Made by a program: the position numbers and the translations under genes
From: Bacillus sp. PK3_68
GTDB lineage: Bacteria > Bacillota > Bacilli > Bacillales > Domibacillaceae
DNA: 64,000 bases
Direction of reading: 5' to 3'
NCBI RefSeq assembly: GCF_003600835.1
Contig: NZ_NQYC01000001.1
Span: forward strand, 2,250,001 to 2,314,000
The notes under the pieces: generated by a model
The model's input: only the letters and a program-made list of their open reading frames with translations
What the model was told of the DNA's origin: nothing
Databases searched by the model: none
Shown here: one piece after another, positions 25,293 through 34,221 of the stretch
Position numbering within the stretch: position 1 is the first letter of the stretch
Layout of the letters: every line of letters begins with the position of its first letter

Positions 25293-26770
25293 GACAAAGA
25301 CTCCTTTCTGTCTGTTGCTTCTTTAGCGACAAAACCTTGCACTATAACACTAACAATAATCGTCACTAACGTATTTAATGCCAAGGCAACAATTCCGATA
25401 TCCAAATCCTTAATAACTTGTGGCAGGGATGGGAAGAGTGTACCGAAAGACGAGTTGTTAAATGTTGTATACATAACAGCTGCTACACCGACGACCATTC
25501 CGGCAAATGCTCCGTATTTGTTCACAAAATTATGTTTCAAAAAGCTGAAAAGCAGAGCTGGAAGCAGCTGGGCAATAAATCCATAACCGAGCAAAAGCAG
25601 TGTAACGATTGTGTTGCCGCCATTCACAGTAAAATATGTGGCAGCTAGCGCAACGACCGGCACTAAATATTTCGCCACTTTTGTTACTTGCTTGCCTGTT
25701 GCAGATGGCACCATTGCCTTATATACGTTCAATGAAAGAGATGTACTCGTTGCCATGAGCAGCATCGACCCTGGAACAAGTGCTGTTAATAATCCGGCTG
25801 CGCCAATTAAGCCGATAAACCATGGATCAAATGTTTGAATCGATAACTTCAATAGGGCAAAATCGGTATCAGCTCCTGTTAATCCTGGTACTTGTCCGAT
25901 AGCAGTAAATCCTACAAAAAAGACAAACAGCAGCATTAAAGAATAAATCGGTTGCATAATCGTATTTTTTCGTATCGCTCTGGAACTTTCAGAAGAATAG
26001 ATGGCATTAAACAAATGCGGCCATACCATCCCCCCAATTGCACTCAATAACGTAGCAGAAATGAACCAGGAAATGCTCAGTCCCTCATCAGGCAAGTGAA
26101 AAAAGCCCGGCTTTATTTTTTCTACCGCCTCAAACATCGGCTGAACCCCGCCGTAATAATGAAGAGGTAAATAAATACCTAGAAAAAGAACAATAAAGAA
26201 AATCATAAAGTCCTTCAAAACAGCGGTCCAGGCAGAACCGTGGATCCCTGATACCATTACATAAACGGTAAGGGCTGCTGCTCCAATCACAACGGCAACG
26301 GAGGGTGAAATCGCTCCATAAGAAGCAGCCGAAACGATAATCCCGAGGCCCTTCAGCTGTAAAATGAGGTAGGGTACCATAGCAATGACACCGATTATAG
26401 CGACTAACACCCCTAAAAATGGACTATTATATTTGCTCGCAAAGAAATCTGGCTGAGATACTAATTTTTGAGACTTTGCATATTTCCAAATCGCTGGAGC
26501 AATCCAATACATCATAATAATGGAAAGCGGTAAATAAACGATCATATAAGCAGCAGGTGCCCCTTTGTCATATGCCCAGCCGCTTCCGCCGAGAAAAGTA
26601 AACGTCGTATTCATCTCACCAGCGAGCAAAATGAAAATAAGAAAAGCTCCAAAGCCCCGACCTCCAACCGCCCACTCGTCAAGATCCATCTGCTTGCCCT
26701 TTTTCGCTTTAATTCCTAAAAAGATGGACAGCACTAAAAATAATAAAATAACAATTAATGCACTATTCAT
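25289..26770 (-). CDS. Sodium:solute symporter family transporter
   Basis: Membrane transporter of 493 aa with about 13 hydrophobic helices, of the SSS family (pantothenate/proline/sialate type). Typical features are the N-terminal KKGKQMDLDEWAVGGRGFGAF and LAGEMNTTFTFLGGSGWAYDKGA segments. The substrate is not evident. It is preceded by a DUF3311 gene (4-base overlap) and followed by the amidohydrolase (4-base overlap). DUF3311/SSS pairs are common in Bacillales, and the small protein is probably an accessory subunit. Confidence 0.9.
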   Translation of the reverse strand: MNSALIVILLFLVLSIFLGIKAKKGKQMDLDEWAVGGRGFGAFLIFILLAGEMNTTFTFLGGSGWAYDKGAPAAYMIVYLPLSIIMMYWIAPAIWKYAKSQKLVSQPDFFASKYNSPFLGVLVAIIGVIAMVPYLILQLKGLGIIVSAASYGAISPSVAVVIGAAALTVYVMVSGIHGSAWTAVLKDFMIFFIVLFLGIYLPLHYYGGVQPMFEAVEKIKPGFFHLPDEGLSISWFISATLLSAIGGMVWPHLFNAIYSSESSRAIRKNTIMQPIYSLMLLFVFFVGFTAIGQVPGLTGADTDFALLKLSIQTFDPWFIGLIGAAGLLTALVPGSMLLMATSTSLSLNVYKAMVPSATGKQVTKVAKYLVPVVALAATYFTVNGGNTIVTLLLLGYGFIAQLLPALLFSFLKHNFVNKYGAFAGMVVGVAAVMYTTFNNSSFGTLFPSLPQVIKDLDIGIVALALNTLVTIIVSVIVQGFVAKEATDRKESLS

Positions 26771-26967
26771 TCGTCCACATCCTCCAGATTCCTAGGATCG
26801 AAGTGATAAATCAACCATAGAAACCCACTAATTAATACCGTCCATAGCACAACCCAAAAGAAAATAAACGGCATGCCAAGAATATACAAATCAACTTTGT
26901 TTACAAATGGCAATCCCCCTAATGATCCGATGAAAGGAATAATTGATAACAGGATAATTCGCTTCAT
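26767..26967 (-). CDS. DUF3311 small membrane protein
   Basis: A 66-aa protein with two hydrophobic helices and an acidic end (FDPRNLEDVDE). It begins MKRIILLSIIPFIG at ATG 26967, seven bases after GAGGAG; longer in-frame readings have no ribosome site. Proteins of this type precede SSS transporters and are thought to be their small partner. It overlaps the symporter start by four bases. Confidence 0.82.
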   Translation of the reverse strand: MKRIILLSIIPFIGSLGGLPFVNKVDLYILGMPFIFFWVVLWTVLISGFLWLIYHFDPRNLEDVDE

Positions 26968-27427
26968 ACATGCGCTCCTCACGAAGTAATAAATTGATTG
27001 TTCCCTCACTCACATTATGCATAGAAATTGTATAAACCAAACTTCAGATAAATACCACTAACAGTTGTGAAGATTCAGTAAAGTCTGCTTATAGCCTACC
27101 GATGTAGCCGCTTACAACTATTGCGCAATAGCTTTCTGCTGTACAAGCTTTTACTCTGTAATCCTATCACAGTTTCTCAGGCTCCATCATTGAAGGTTTA
27201 TATACTTGCTATAAAAAAAATTAATACTTGCATAAACTTATTTTGAATCTATGAGAAAAATAGAGAGTTTTATCTGAATTTTAAATAAACAAACGAAAAA
27301 TCTGACTCCCCTGAACGAATAATCATTCTATAAAAATGTATATTTTTTCATTCAATCCTCCAAAGAAATGACACTCATCATTAACAAAAGAATGCTTAGA
27401 AGCTCAACAAGTCTTTTAAAATAAAAA
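26968..27427. other. Gene-free AT-rich intergenic region
   Basis: About 460 bases of AT-rich DNA upstream of the DUF3311 operon. It should hold that operon's promoter, but I see no promoter or structure clear enough to name and no ORF with a ribosome site. Confidence 0.5.
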
Positions 27428-27455
27428 AGAGTTCCAAACAAACGTTTGGAACTCT
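27428..27455 (-). terminator. Terminator of marR-MFS operon
   Basis: Arms AGAGTTCCAAA (27428-27438) and TTTGGAACTCT (27445-27455) with a six-base loop, six bases past the MFS stop codon. The minus strand continues with TTTTTTATTTT. Confidence 0.88.
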
Positions 27456-27461
27456 CCTTTA

Positions 27462-28670
27462 TTACATTGCGGTCGATGCGCTCATTTCCTCTCTTAACTC
27501 CTTTTCCTTTCTGCCATATAGGAAGTAATAAAGAACAGAAAATGCAAGAACAGCAATGCCTAGAATCGTATAAAGTGCACTATAACCAGTATGCGGGATA
27601 ACCAGCCCGAGCACATAAGGACCAAACCCAAGGCCAGCATCAAGAAAGATAAAGAAAGTCGATGTTGCCAGCCCCATCCGGTGAGGAGGTGTCAATTTTA
27701 CGGCGATTGCCTGCGTGCTGGACTGCATGTTTCCAAAACCAAGCCCGATTAAGAAGCCTGCTGCCAGCAGAGCGAAGCCGTGTGCTGCGGTACTGAGCAG
27801 AAGCATTCCTGCCCCAAATAGCAAAAATGCAGGATACATGACAAAGTTAGCCCCTCTCACATCCATTAACCGGCCGGTAAATGGACGGGAGACTAAAACG
27901 GCTGCCGCATACACGATAAAGAAAAAGCTGGCCGCGTCCACCAGGTTGATCTCAATCGCATAAAAGTTAATGAACGAAAGAACGCTTGAGTAACAGAAAG
28001 CTACAGCCAGCGTGACGAAGGCAATGGGCAAAGCTCTTGGTTCAACAAAGCTCGAAAGCTTCAGACCTTTGGTTTCCGCTGCTTTTACAGCTGATTCTAA
28101 CGGTGGAACCTTCACTAAAAAAGCAACGGCCAGGCTAATTAATCCAAGGACGAGACAAAAAGAGAAAATGATCGGAAAGCTTGTATGCTGGCTCATGAAC
28201 AATCCGATAAAAGGACCGATCGCTGTGGCGAGCGTCGCACTCATCGTATAGTACCCGATCCCTTCTCCTTTTCGCGTTGCCGGTATAATTTGAGCTACAA
28301 TTGTACCGGTAGCTGTACTTGCTATACCGAGTGTCAGACCGTGGACAAAGCGGTTAAACAACAGAAAAGTAATGCCTAAATCTACAAAATATAGAGCTGT
28401 TGCTAAAATGAAGAAAATTAGGCCAATAAATAATGTTCTCTTGCGGCCGATAGAATCAATCATCCGGCCGATAAATAAACGCCCGATCAACGTCCCGATA
28501 ATGAAAATCCCTGTTACAAGCCCCGCCTGGCTGGTTGATGCCTCGAATTCATTGACGGCATAAACTGCGATAGTCACCATTAATAAATAAAAAATCAGCG
28601 TTAGGACAAAGTTAATAGAAGAAACAACAATAAAATCCTTGGTCCATAATTTTGGTTCTGATTGACTCAC
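27462..28670 (-). CDS. MFS efflux transporter
   Basis: Major facilitator of 402 aa with 12 hydrophobic helices. The loop between helices 2 and 3 has the motif GRLFIGRMIDSIGRKRT, and the corresponding C-terminal repeat has RPFTGRLMDVRGAN. The pattern fits drug or metabolite exporters of the YfkF/YwoG kind; the substrate is unknown. It follows a MarR regulator by 11 bases, the usual arrangement for an autoregulated export operon. Confidence 0.88.
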   Translation of the reverse strand: MSQSEPKLWTKDFIVVSSINFVLTLIFYLLMVTIAVYAVNEFEASTSQAGLVTGIFIIGTLIGRLFIGRMIDSIGRKRTLFIGLIFFILATALYFVDLGITFLLFNRFVHGLTLGIASTATGTIVAQIIPATRKGEGIGYYTMSATLATAIGPFIGLFMSQHTSFPIIFSFCLVLGLISLAVAFLVKVPPLESAVKAAETKGLKLSSFVEPRALPIAFVTLAVAFCYSSVLSFINFYAIEINLVDAASFFFIVYAAAVLVSRPFTGRLMDVRGANFVMYPAFLLFGAGMLLLSTAAHGFALLAAGFLIGLGFGNMQSSTQAIAVKLTPPHRMGLATSTFFIFLDAGLGFGPYVLGLVIPHTGYSALYTILGIAVLAFSVLYYFLYGRKEKELREEMSASTAM

Positions 28671-28681
28671 ACTTTCATCCC

Positions 28682-29110
28682 CTATTTTAAAATGTTATGT
28701 TGAATGTCTTTCATCATGCGAATGGCTGTTAACTGCTCTTCTTCAGAAATTCCCTCTAAAATCTCTTGTTCGAATGCATCTACAGTTGCCCGTACCTCCT
28801 TATACACCTCGTTGCCGAGCTCCGTCAGCTGCATTCTCTTTTCCCGTTTATCCTTTGTCGGCACAGCTTCTAAATATCCGAGCTCTTTTAAGCGATGAAC
28901 CGTTCGGGTCATAGTCGGCTTCTCCACACTCTGATAGTTCGCTAGTTCCACAAGTGTGGCAGATCCAAAATTAAACAGATAATACAACACCGTCCATTGC
29001 GCCCTATAGAGCCCATGCTGGCCAAGAAGTGTGTTCAGCCGATTTTCAAACGGGCGGTATAGCATTAACAATTGATAAAAGAACTTTTGAAAAGTTTGAA
29101 TTGAAATCAC
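28682..29110 (-). CDS. MarR-family regulator
   Basis: A 142-aa winged-helix repressor. The recognition region reads ATLVELANYQSVEKPTMTRTVHRLKELGYLEAVPTKDKREKRMQLTELG, including the conserved DKRE wing (quoted in parts: EKPTMTRTVHRLKELGYLE, DKREKRMQLTE). It leads the operon with the MFS gene and most likely represses it. An inverted repeat that could be its operator lies directly upstream at 29124-29142. Confidence 0.9.
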   Translation of the reverse strand: MISIQTFQKFFYQLLMLYRPFENRLNTLLGQHGLYRAQWTVLYYLFNFGSATLVELANYQSVEKPTMTRTVHRLKELGYLEAVPTKDKREKRMQLTELGNEVYKEVRATVDAFEQEILEGISEEEQLTAIRMMKDIQHNILK

Positions 29111-29123
29111 TTCCTACAAAAAA

Positions 29124-29142
29124 TAGTTAGCTTAGGTAACTA
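29124..29142. promoter_or_regulatory. Inverted repeat, likely MarR operator
   Basis: TAGTTA and TAACTA separated by seven bases, 14 bases upstream of the marR start codon, in the place expected for an autoregulatory site. Confidence 0.5.
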
Positions 29143-29225
29143 ATTTAATATAACAAATAGCCAAATCTTTGTCCAGTCCTCCATAAATATTTATAATAAG
29201 GATAAAAAAGGAAGGAAGATCAGAA

Positions 29226-29381
29226 GTGCCCTTCAGTGAAAAGAAAAAAAATCACCGTTATTCCCTGTCTAACCTTTTTCTCGATTTGCTCCTCGCCATT
29301 CCGGAATTGCTGCTGCTGGCTGTCCGCTCGCTCCTTATTGGATGTAGATATGCCGTGCGCTGGGTGGTAGAAATCCTCTAG
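29226..29381 (+). CDS. Small hydrophobic 51-aa protein
   Basis: GTG-started ORF of 51 codons with a site GGAAGGAAG nine to ten bases upstream. The first 15 residues are basic (FSEKKKNHRY); the rest is a Leu-rich amphipathic or membrane segment (LFLDLLLAIPELLLLAVRS) ending with basic and aromatic residues. The base use looks coding. I do not recognise the family. It lies 93 bases before the Pro/Gly-rich gene on the same strand and may be cotranscribed with it. Confidence 0.45.
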   Translation: MPFSEKKKNHRYSLSNLFLDLLLAIPELLLLAVRSLLIGCRYAVRWVVEIL

Positions 29382-29474
29382 TCCTCACTCTACTCCTTTT
29401 CATGGGCAGCAATCACAAAAAAACAAGGGATTGCATACTGTAAATGGAAGTTACTATGAAAGGAGATCAGATAG

Positions 29475-29969
29475 ATGGATTATAGAGATTACTCTGATTA
29501 CTATTCTTCCTTTCCTTTTGGAGGAGAAGATCAATTACTGGAAAGTGAAGCTTTATATGATTTTCCAGAAGACCGTCAATTTCTATTTCCAGGGTTTCCG
29601 GGAGTTTCCGGACCGACCGGCCAGCAGCCGACCTTCGGATTACCGGGAATGCCACCTGGTCCTCCTCCAGGAATTCCAGGAGGAGGGCCGGGTGGAGGAG
29701 CCCAGCCGGGTGGCCCGCCAACTTCACCGCCTCCCGCCTTTACCCCTCAGCTTCAACAAGGGGGCATTTCCCCCCTCGCCATTGATCCCGGCGCCATAAG
29801 AGGATGCTTGTTCCGCTACACTTATGTTTGGCTGACAAACGGTCAGAGTTTCTGGTACTATCCAACCTTTGTAGGAAGAAACTCTATAGCCGGATGGCGC
29901 TGGAGAAATTGGCGCTGGGTATATTTTGGCACAGACTTGCGAAGAATCCGTTCCTTCCAATGCTTTTGA
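29475..29969 (+). CDS. Pro/Gly-rich protein with conserved aromatic C-terminal domain
   Basis: A 164-aa protein in three parts: an acidic, Tyr-rich N terminus (MDYRDYSDYYSS), a Pro/Gly-rich central segment of about 60 residues (PGFPGVSGPTGQQP; PPGPPPGIPGGGPGGG) and a C-terminal domain with Trp, Tyr and Arg (YVWLTNGQSFWYYPTFVGR, RWVYFGTDLRRIRSF) and two cysteines. I recall such C-terminal domains from Bacillus proteins of unknown function that may be on the spore surface. No signal peptide is visible. GGAG lies about ten bases before ATG. Confidence 0.75.
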   Translation: MDYRDYSDYYSSFPFGGEDQLLESEALYDFPEDRQFLFPGFPGVSGPTGQQPTFGLPGMPPGPPPGIPGGGPGGGAQPGGPPTSPPPAFTPQLQQGGISPLAIDPGAIRGCLFRYTYVWLTNGQSFWYYPTFVGRNSIAGWRWRNWRWVYFGTDLRRIRSFQCF

Positions 29970-29988
29970 GGATTCATATAGCCCAGAG

Positions 29989-30010
29989 CAGGCTGCCTTT
30001 AGGCAGTCTG
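29989..30010 (+). terminator. Terminator after Pro/Gly-rich gene
   Basis: Ten-base arms CAGGCTGCCT and AGGCAGTCTG (one G-T pair) with a two-base loop, followed by TTTCTCCTGTTT, 20 bases after the stop. Confidence 0.6.
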
Positions 30011-30073
30011 TTTCTCCTGTTTGCAGCATCATACAACTCATTGGCTGCTATTCTCTTTTATGGAATATATACA

Positions 30074-30106
30074 AAAGGGTCAGTCTCTCTAAGAGACTGA
30101 CCCTTT
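30074..30106. terminator. Bidirectional terminator
   Basis: Perfect 15-bp inverted repeat AAAGGGTCAGTCTCT and its complement around a three-base loop, with T-rich flanks on both strands, between the Pro/Gly-rich gene and the convergent BI-1 gene. Confidence 0.88.
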
Positions 30107-30110
30107 CTTT

Positions 30111-30758
30111 TTAATCTTCACTTAAAATTCCAATCACACGCAGTAGATTGATGAATAAGTTAACAAAGTCTAAATACAAGTTAAGTGCCAAGAGCGGAAC
30201 CATATCTGCAGTAATAGTCATACGCTTCATTTGGTTAAAGTCATACATAACGTAAAGAGAAAAAAGGACGGTTCCAATGATAGAATAAACAAACATGGCA
30301 GTTGAAGAAAATGGCCAAAATAAGTTCATAATCGATAACGTAAGGAGTGCTAATAAAACCGTGAGCAACAAACCGCTTAAAAAGGATAAGTCTTTTTTTG
30401 TCTTCACGCCAGCAACGGCCATTCCCAAAAACACAACAAACGTAGAGGCTAAAGCCCCCAATACGACTTGTGCTCCGGAAGTCATTAAATAGTAAGCAAC
30501 AATTGGATAAGTGGTGATTCCGGAAAGGAAAGTGAATACATATAAGAACGTATAACCTACCGCTTTTCTTTTACGCAGAAAAAAAGCACCAACCAACAAA
30601 AGAATTTCTAATACAGCCAAAGGTAAAAACAGCGCTGGCGGAACAACCGTACCGACGCTCATTCCAAAAAGCGCCACACCAAGAGACAGCACAAACGCCC
30701 GTAGAACAGCATTCATATGGTTATGATTCGACGCTTCAGGTATCGTATAAGACGACAT
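30111..30758 (-). CDS. Bax inhibitor-1/YccA family membrane protein
   Basis: A 215-aa protein with seven hydrophobic helices, of the BI-1 family (B. subtilis YetJ is a pH-sensitive calcium leak channel). The C-terminal part VMYDFNQMKR and LNLYLDFVNLFINLLRVIG is characteristic. GGAGGGG precedes ATG. It stands alone between two terminators. Confidence 0.9.
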   Translation of the reverse strand: MSSYTIPEASNHNHMNAVLRAFVLSLGVALFGMSVGTVVPPALFLPLAVLEILLLVGAFFLRKRKAVGYTFLYVFTFLSGITTYPIVAYYLMTSGAQVVLGALASTFVVFLGMAVAGVKTKKDLSFLSGLLLTVLLALLTLSIMNLFWPFSSTAMFVYSIIGTVLFSLYVMYDFNQMKRMTITADMVPLLALNLYLDFVNLFINLLRVIGILSED

Positions 30759-30902
30759 TTCATGACCCCTCCATTAATTTTTACTAACCTATACGGCTTT
30801 TTTGCCAAAAAGTTTCAAAAAAGCAGGTAAAAAATAAAAATCATTTAGATTGCCTGAGGAATCATCTTCTCTTACGTCCAGAAGGAGTTGTATGATCCTG
30901 TC

Positions 30903-31415
30903 TCAGGCGCTTTTAGAAAGCGTGCCTGTCTCCGATTTTTTGGCAAATGCCTTTTTTGCATAAGGATAGATCCAGTGGTCAAAGCCTATTCTTCCAGCAT
31001 TGATTCCAGCAGCCAAAATAAGCAACCCAATAATAACCATTTGCGGATTTGTACTTGTCGTGCCAGAAAGCATGTAAGAGAAATTCATAACAAGCCCCAT
31101 CAATACTGCATAGGAAGTGAAGGCTCCTAAAATCAAACCGAGACCGACCAGAAATTCTCCCCAGGGCACCAGCACATTAAAAATTCCGATGTTCGGCAAG
31201 GCCACTTCTCTTAAAAACTCGCCCCACCACGGCTGTACAGCCGGGTGATCGCCGGACATTTGTCCAATTGCCCCGCTTAGGAAGCCTCCTGCATCAAACT
31301 GTCCGCCGCTGATTTTCTCCCAGCCGGCATGCAGCCACTGCCATCCAAGATATAAACGCAAAAAGAACAGTAAACCGGCCGCATAACGATTCTCTTTCAA
31401 AAAATGAATAAACAT
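30903..31415 (-). CDS. DoxX-family membrane protein
   Basis: A 170-aa protein with four hydrophobic helices. It begins with RLYLGWQWLHAGWEKISGG and has VPWGEFLVGLGLILG in the middle, as in DoxX-like proteins. These occur with respiratory or oxidative-stress functions, but the reaction of this one is unknown. AGGAGG precedes ATG closely. A perfect Fur box lies 24 bases upstream, so the gene should respond to iron. Confidence 0.88.
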   Translation of the reverse strand: MFIHFLKENRYAAGLLFFLRLYLGWQWLHAGWEKISGGQFDAGGFLSGAIGQMSGDHPAVQPWWGEFLREVALPNIGIFNVLVPWGEFLVGLGLILGAFTSYAVLMGLVMNFSYMLSGTTSTNPQMVIIGLLILAAGINAGRIGFDHWIYPYAKKAFAKKSETGTLSKSA

Positions 31416-31438
31416 AAAAATCCTCCTAAACTATTAAT

Positions 31439-31453
31439 TGATAATGATTATCA
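31439..31453. promoter_or_regulatory. Fur box
   Basis: TGATAATGATTATCA, identical to the 7-1-7 Fur consensus of Bacillus, and extended to a 19-base GATAATGATTATCATTATC that contains overlapping repeats. PerR and Zur consensus boxes differ at the outer bases. It lies just before the DoxX gene. Confidence 0.85.
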
Positions 31454-31683
31454 TTATCTTTTAAAGGGACAGTATCGTCAATATGAAAATGGTAGCAAAA
31501 ACAATACGTGACTATTTGACGAAATATTTAGAATAAACAGAAACAATGTAATATAATAGAAGAAGACAACTTGTTTTACATATCTGGATACATATAGGGA
31601 AGGGGGTGCTGTTTAATTAGTAAAGTAATTCCAGTTCATTACCTCGTGTACGACTCTGTTAAATTTTGATTGGAGGGGAACGA

Positions 31684-33129
31684 ATGAGTGAACAAAAATT
31701 TCTGAAGACGCTAGGAAACAGAGATGTGCTTTCTTTGGCATTCGGGGCGATGATTGGCTGGGGATGGGTCGTGACAACCGGGCTGTGGATCTCCGAAGCG
31801 GGTTCGTTAGGTGCCATTCTTGCTTTCGTCATTGGCGGAATCGTTGTGACGTTCGTCGGCTTAACTTACGCGGAGCTGGCCTCCTCTCTCCCGCTAGCCG
31901 GCGGCGAACATGTGTATAGCTATAAAGCGATGGGAAGAGTACCGAGCTTTATTACTACCTGGGCGATCGTACTCGGCTATGTATCCGTTGTTGCTTTTGA
32001 GGCGGTTGCTCTTCCAACTGTCTTTGAATATTTAATTCCAAACTACAGCAAAGGTTACTTATATACAATTGCGGGCTGGGATGTAACAATCACCTGGGCG
32101 GGTGTCGGCATTCTTGGATCGATTATTATCGCCTGGATTAATTACCGCGGCATTAAGTTCTCTATGGCCATTACCTTTATTCTCACACTCGTTATTGCCA
32201 TTGCCGGAATCCTGTTAATCACTGGCAGCTCCATTTCAGGCAGCACTGCCAACATGCAGCCGTTTTTCGAAAAAGGGACGGCCGGATTATTAACCGTTAT
32301 TATTATGACTCCTTTTATGTTTGTTGGATTTGATGTTATTCCGCAAGCTTCCGAAGAAATTAATCTCCCGCAAAAGCAAATTGGTAAATTGTTAATTTTT
32401 TCCGTTATGCTCGCTGTCGTTTGGTATGTTGCCGTTATATTCGGTGTTTCCCGCATATTAACCCCGGCTGAAATGGCCGAATCGAATCTCGTTACGGCTG
32501 ATGCGATGGCAAAAGCGTTCGGAAACAGTCCAATGATGGGCAACATTCTTGTGCTTGGAGGAATCGGCGGCATTTTAACAAGCTGGATTGGATTTTATGT
32601 AGGCGGAAGCCGGGCCATTTATGCACTCGCCAAATCTGGCATGCTTCCGAAATCTCTCGGAGAACTGCATCCCAAGTATAATACGCCGCATAAAGCGATC
32701 CTCTTAATCGCTGTTTTGTCTACTGCCGCTCCGCTGCTCGGACGCCCGGCTTTAGTCTGGCTCGTTGACGCCGGCGGATTGGGATTAGTCGTCGCCTGGT
32801 TTATGGTTGCTGTGTCCTTTATTATCCTGCGTAAAAAGCTACCGACGATGCACCGGCCATTTAAGCTGCCCGGCGGCACCACACTCGGCTGGATTGCCGC
32901 TCTCATGGCGCTTGGAGTCTCGGTTCTCTATATGCCTGGCATGCCTTCTGCCCTTGTCTGGCCGTATGAATGGATCATCGTCTTCGCCTGGGTCATCATG
33001 GGCTTTGTGTTCTATAAAGTATCGATGTCTAAATACGGGACAGCTAACTCCGACAAGCATATGGACGAGGAAATTGACCGGGTGATTCAATATGAGGATG
33101 ATCCTGAATTAGAAAAAAAGAGTCTTTAG
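31684..33129 (+). CDS. APC-family amino acid/amine permease
   Basis: Membrane transporter of 481 aa with 12 hydrophobic helices. It shows the APC motif GAMIGWGWVVTTGLWISEAG in helix 1 and YAELASSLPLAGGEHVYSYKA after it. The C-terminal tail is acidic. I choose ATG at 31684 with GGAGGGG upstream rather than six codons earlier. The substrate is unknown; relatives carry amino acids or ethanolamine, and nothing in the context decides. Confidence 0.88.
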   Translation: MSEQKFLKTLGNRDVLSLAFGAMIGWGWVVTTGLWISEAGSLGAILAFVIGGIVVTFVGLTYAELASSLPLAGGEHVYSYKAMGRVPSFITTWAIVLGYVSVVAFEAVALPTVFEYLIPNYSKGYLYTIAGWDVTITWAGVGILGSIIIAWINYRGIKFSMAITFILTLVIAIAGILLITGSSISGSTANMQPFFEKGTAGLLTVIIMTPFMFVGFDVIPQASEEINLPQKQIGKLLIFSVMLAVVWYVAVIFGVSRILTPAEMAESNLVTADAMAKAFGNSPMMGNILVLGGIGGILTSWIGFYVGGSRAIYALAKSGMLPKSLGELHPKYNTPHKAILLIAVLSTAAPLLGRPALVWLVDAGGLGLVVAWFMVAVSFIILRKKLPTMHRPFKLPGGTTLGWIAALMALGVSVLYMPGMPSALVWPYEWIIVFAWVIMGFVFYKVSMSKYGTANSDKHMDEEIDRVIQYEDDPELEKKSL

Positions 33130-33137
33130 ACTGTCTG

Positions 33138-33162
33138 GGAGCTGCCCAAACCGGGCAGCTCC
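33138..33162 (+). terminator. Terminator of APC permease gene
   Basis: GC-rich arms GGAGCTGCCC and GGGCAGCTCC with a five-base loop, eight bases after the stop; the following T tract is short (TCTT). Confidence 0.65.
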
Positions 33163-33203
33163 TCTTGGTGATCATGCAGCGGACAGATAAAGAGGGAGTT
33201 TCC

Positions 33204-34133
33204 CTACGATTCAAAAATGACCTTCCCTGTAAGACGAGTGTCGTAACCGTTTAACTGCTCTAGCTGAGATCGGTATTCAGGCGAAGAAACGGCTGCCTTT
33301 ATGACTTTGATCAATTCTGCATTTTCTTTTGTTTTTAAAATCACTACATCATATTGCTCTGTAATGAGAGGAATAAAGTCAACATTGACCATTTTAGCGG
33401 CGCTTTCAATGCCTACGCCAGCATCAGCCTGCCCGCTGGCTACTGCGGAAGCAACGGAAAAGTGGCTCGTTACTTCTGTTTCATAGCCTTCGATTGACCT
33501 GGCAGAGAGGCCGTTTATTCGCAGCTGTTCATCGAGCAGCACTCTTGCCCCGGCTCCTTTTTCCCGATTGACAATCTTAACAGGCAGATGGGCCAGATCA
33601 CTCCATGTGTTAATAGTTTTCGGGTTTCCTGGCTGTACATAAATCCCAGCCGTTCTGCAAACCAAATTAATAAGAATAAACGGCTGGCTGACTAATATGC
33701 GCTTTACATATGGGAGATTGTACTCGCCTGTGTCGCCATCATACAAATGCACACTTACGACATCACATTCTCCTTTATACATAGACATGAGGCTGTTTAA
33801 GCTGCCATTATACAGTCTTAAAGGCGTCAAAGAAGCATGAGATTCAATATATTTGCTCAGCATGTCCAGTACGATGTCCTGACCGCTGATGACTATTTGG
33901 CTTCTCGCTGGCCTAGCTTCCTGCCGCTCTGCAGAAGTCTCTCTTTCTTCACGGGCTGTACCTGTCCTTGTTTTCAATTTATACTCTTCAAGATCTTGTT
34001 CTTCTACCCTCATTTGCCGGCCAACCCGATAGGCAGGCAGCTCCTCTTTTTTGATTAAATCATAAACAGTCAGCTTTGATACTTTTAATAGCTTTGCCAC
34101 TTCTTCAATTGTATATGATGAGTCAGAATTCAT
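33204..34133 (-). CDS. HTH plus periplasmic-binding-like regulator (YvgK-like)
   Basis: A 309-aa protein with an N-terminal excisionase/MerR-type helix-turn-helix (YTIEEVAKLLKVSKLTVYDLIKKEE, about 7-55) and a C-terminal type-2 periplasmic-binding-like domain (about 80-300; ILVSQPFILINLVCRTAGIYV, REKGAGARVLLDEQL). This is the arrangement of B. subtilis YvgK, which lies next to modA-like yvgL. ATG at 34133 follows GGGGGTG. It is divergent from the transport genes and likely senses molybdate and controls them. Confidence 0.85.
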   Translation of the reverse strand: MNSDSSYTIEEVAKLLKVSKLTVYDLIKKEELPAYRVGRQMRVEEQDLEEYKLKTRTGTAREERETSAERQEARPARSQIVISGQDIVLDMLSKYIESHASLTPLRLYNGSLNSLMSMYKGECDVVSVHLYDGDTGEYNLPYVKRILVSQPFILINLVCRTAGIYVQPGNPKTINTWSDLAHLPVKIVNREKGAGARVLLDEQLRINGLSARSIEGYETEVTSHFSVASAVASGQADAGVGIESAAKMVNVDFIPLITEQYDVVILKTKENAELIKVIKAAVSSPEYRSQLEQLNGYDTRLTGKVIFES

Positions 34134-34221
34134 GCGCTCACCCCCTCTTTCTTCTAGTGACATGTTATTATAATAAGACATAAAGAGTAATAATTCATAT
34201 AATTTAATATTCGAAAGGATT

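Noticed and set aside
29475-29969. Collagen-like protein
   Set aside because: The Pro/Gly segment is not a regular Gly-X-Y repeat, so a collagen triple helix is not supported.
30852-30908. Inverted repeat GCCTGAG/CTCAGGC as terminator of the DoxX gene
   Set aside because: One arm lies on the stop codon and the T run is about 12 bases away from the stem; too weak to call.
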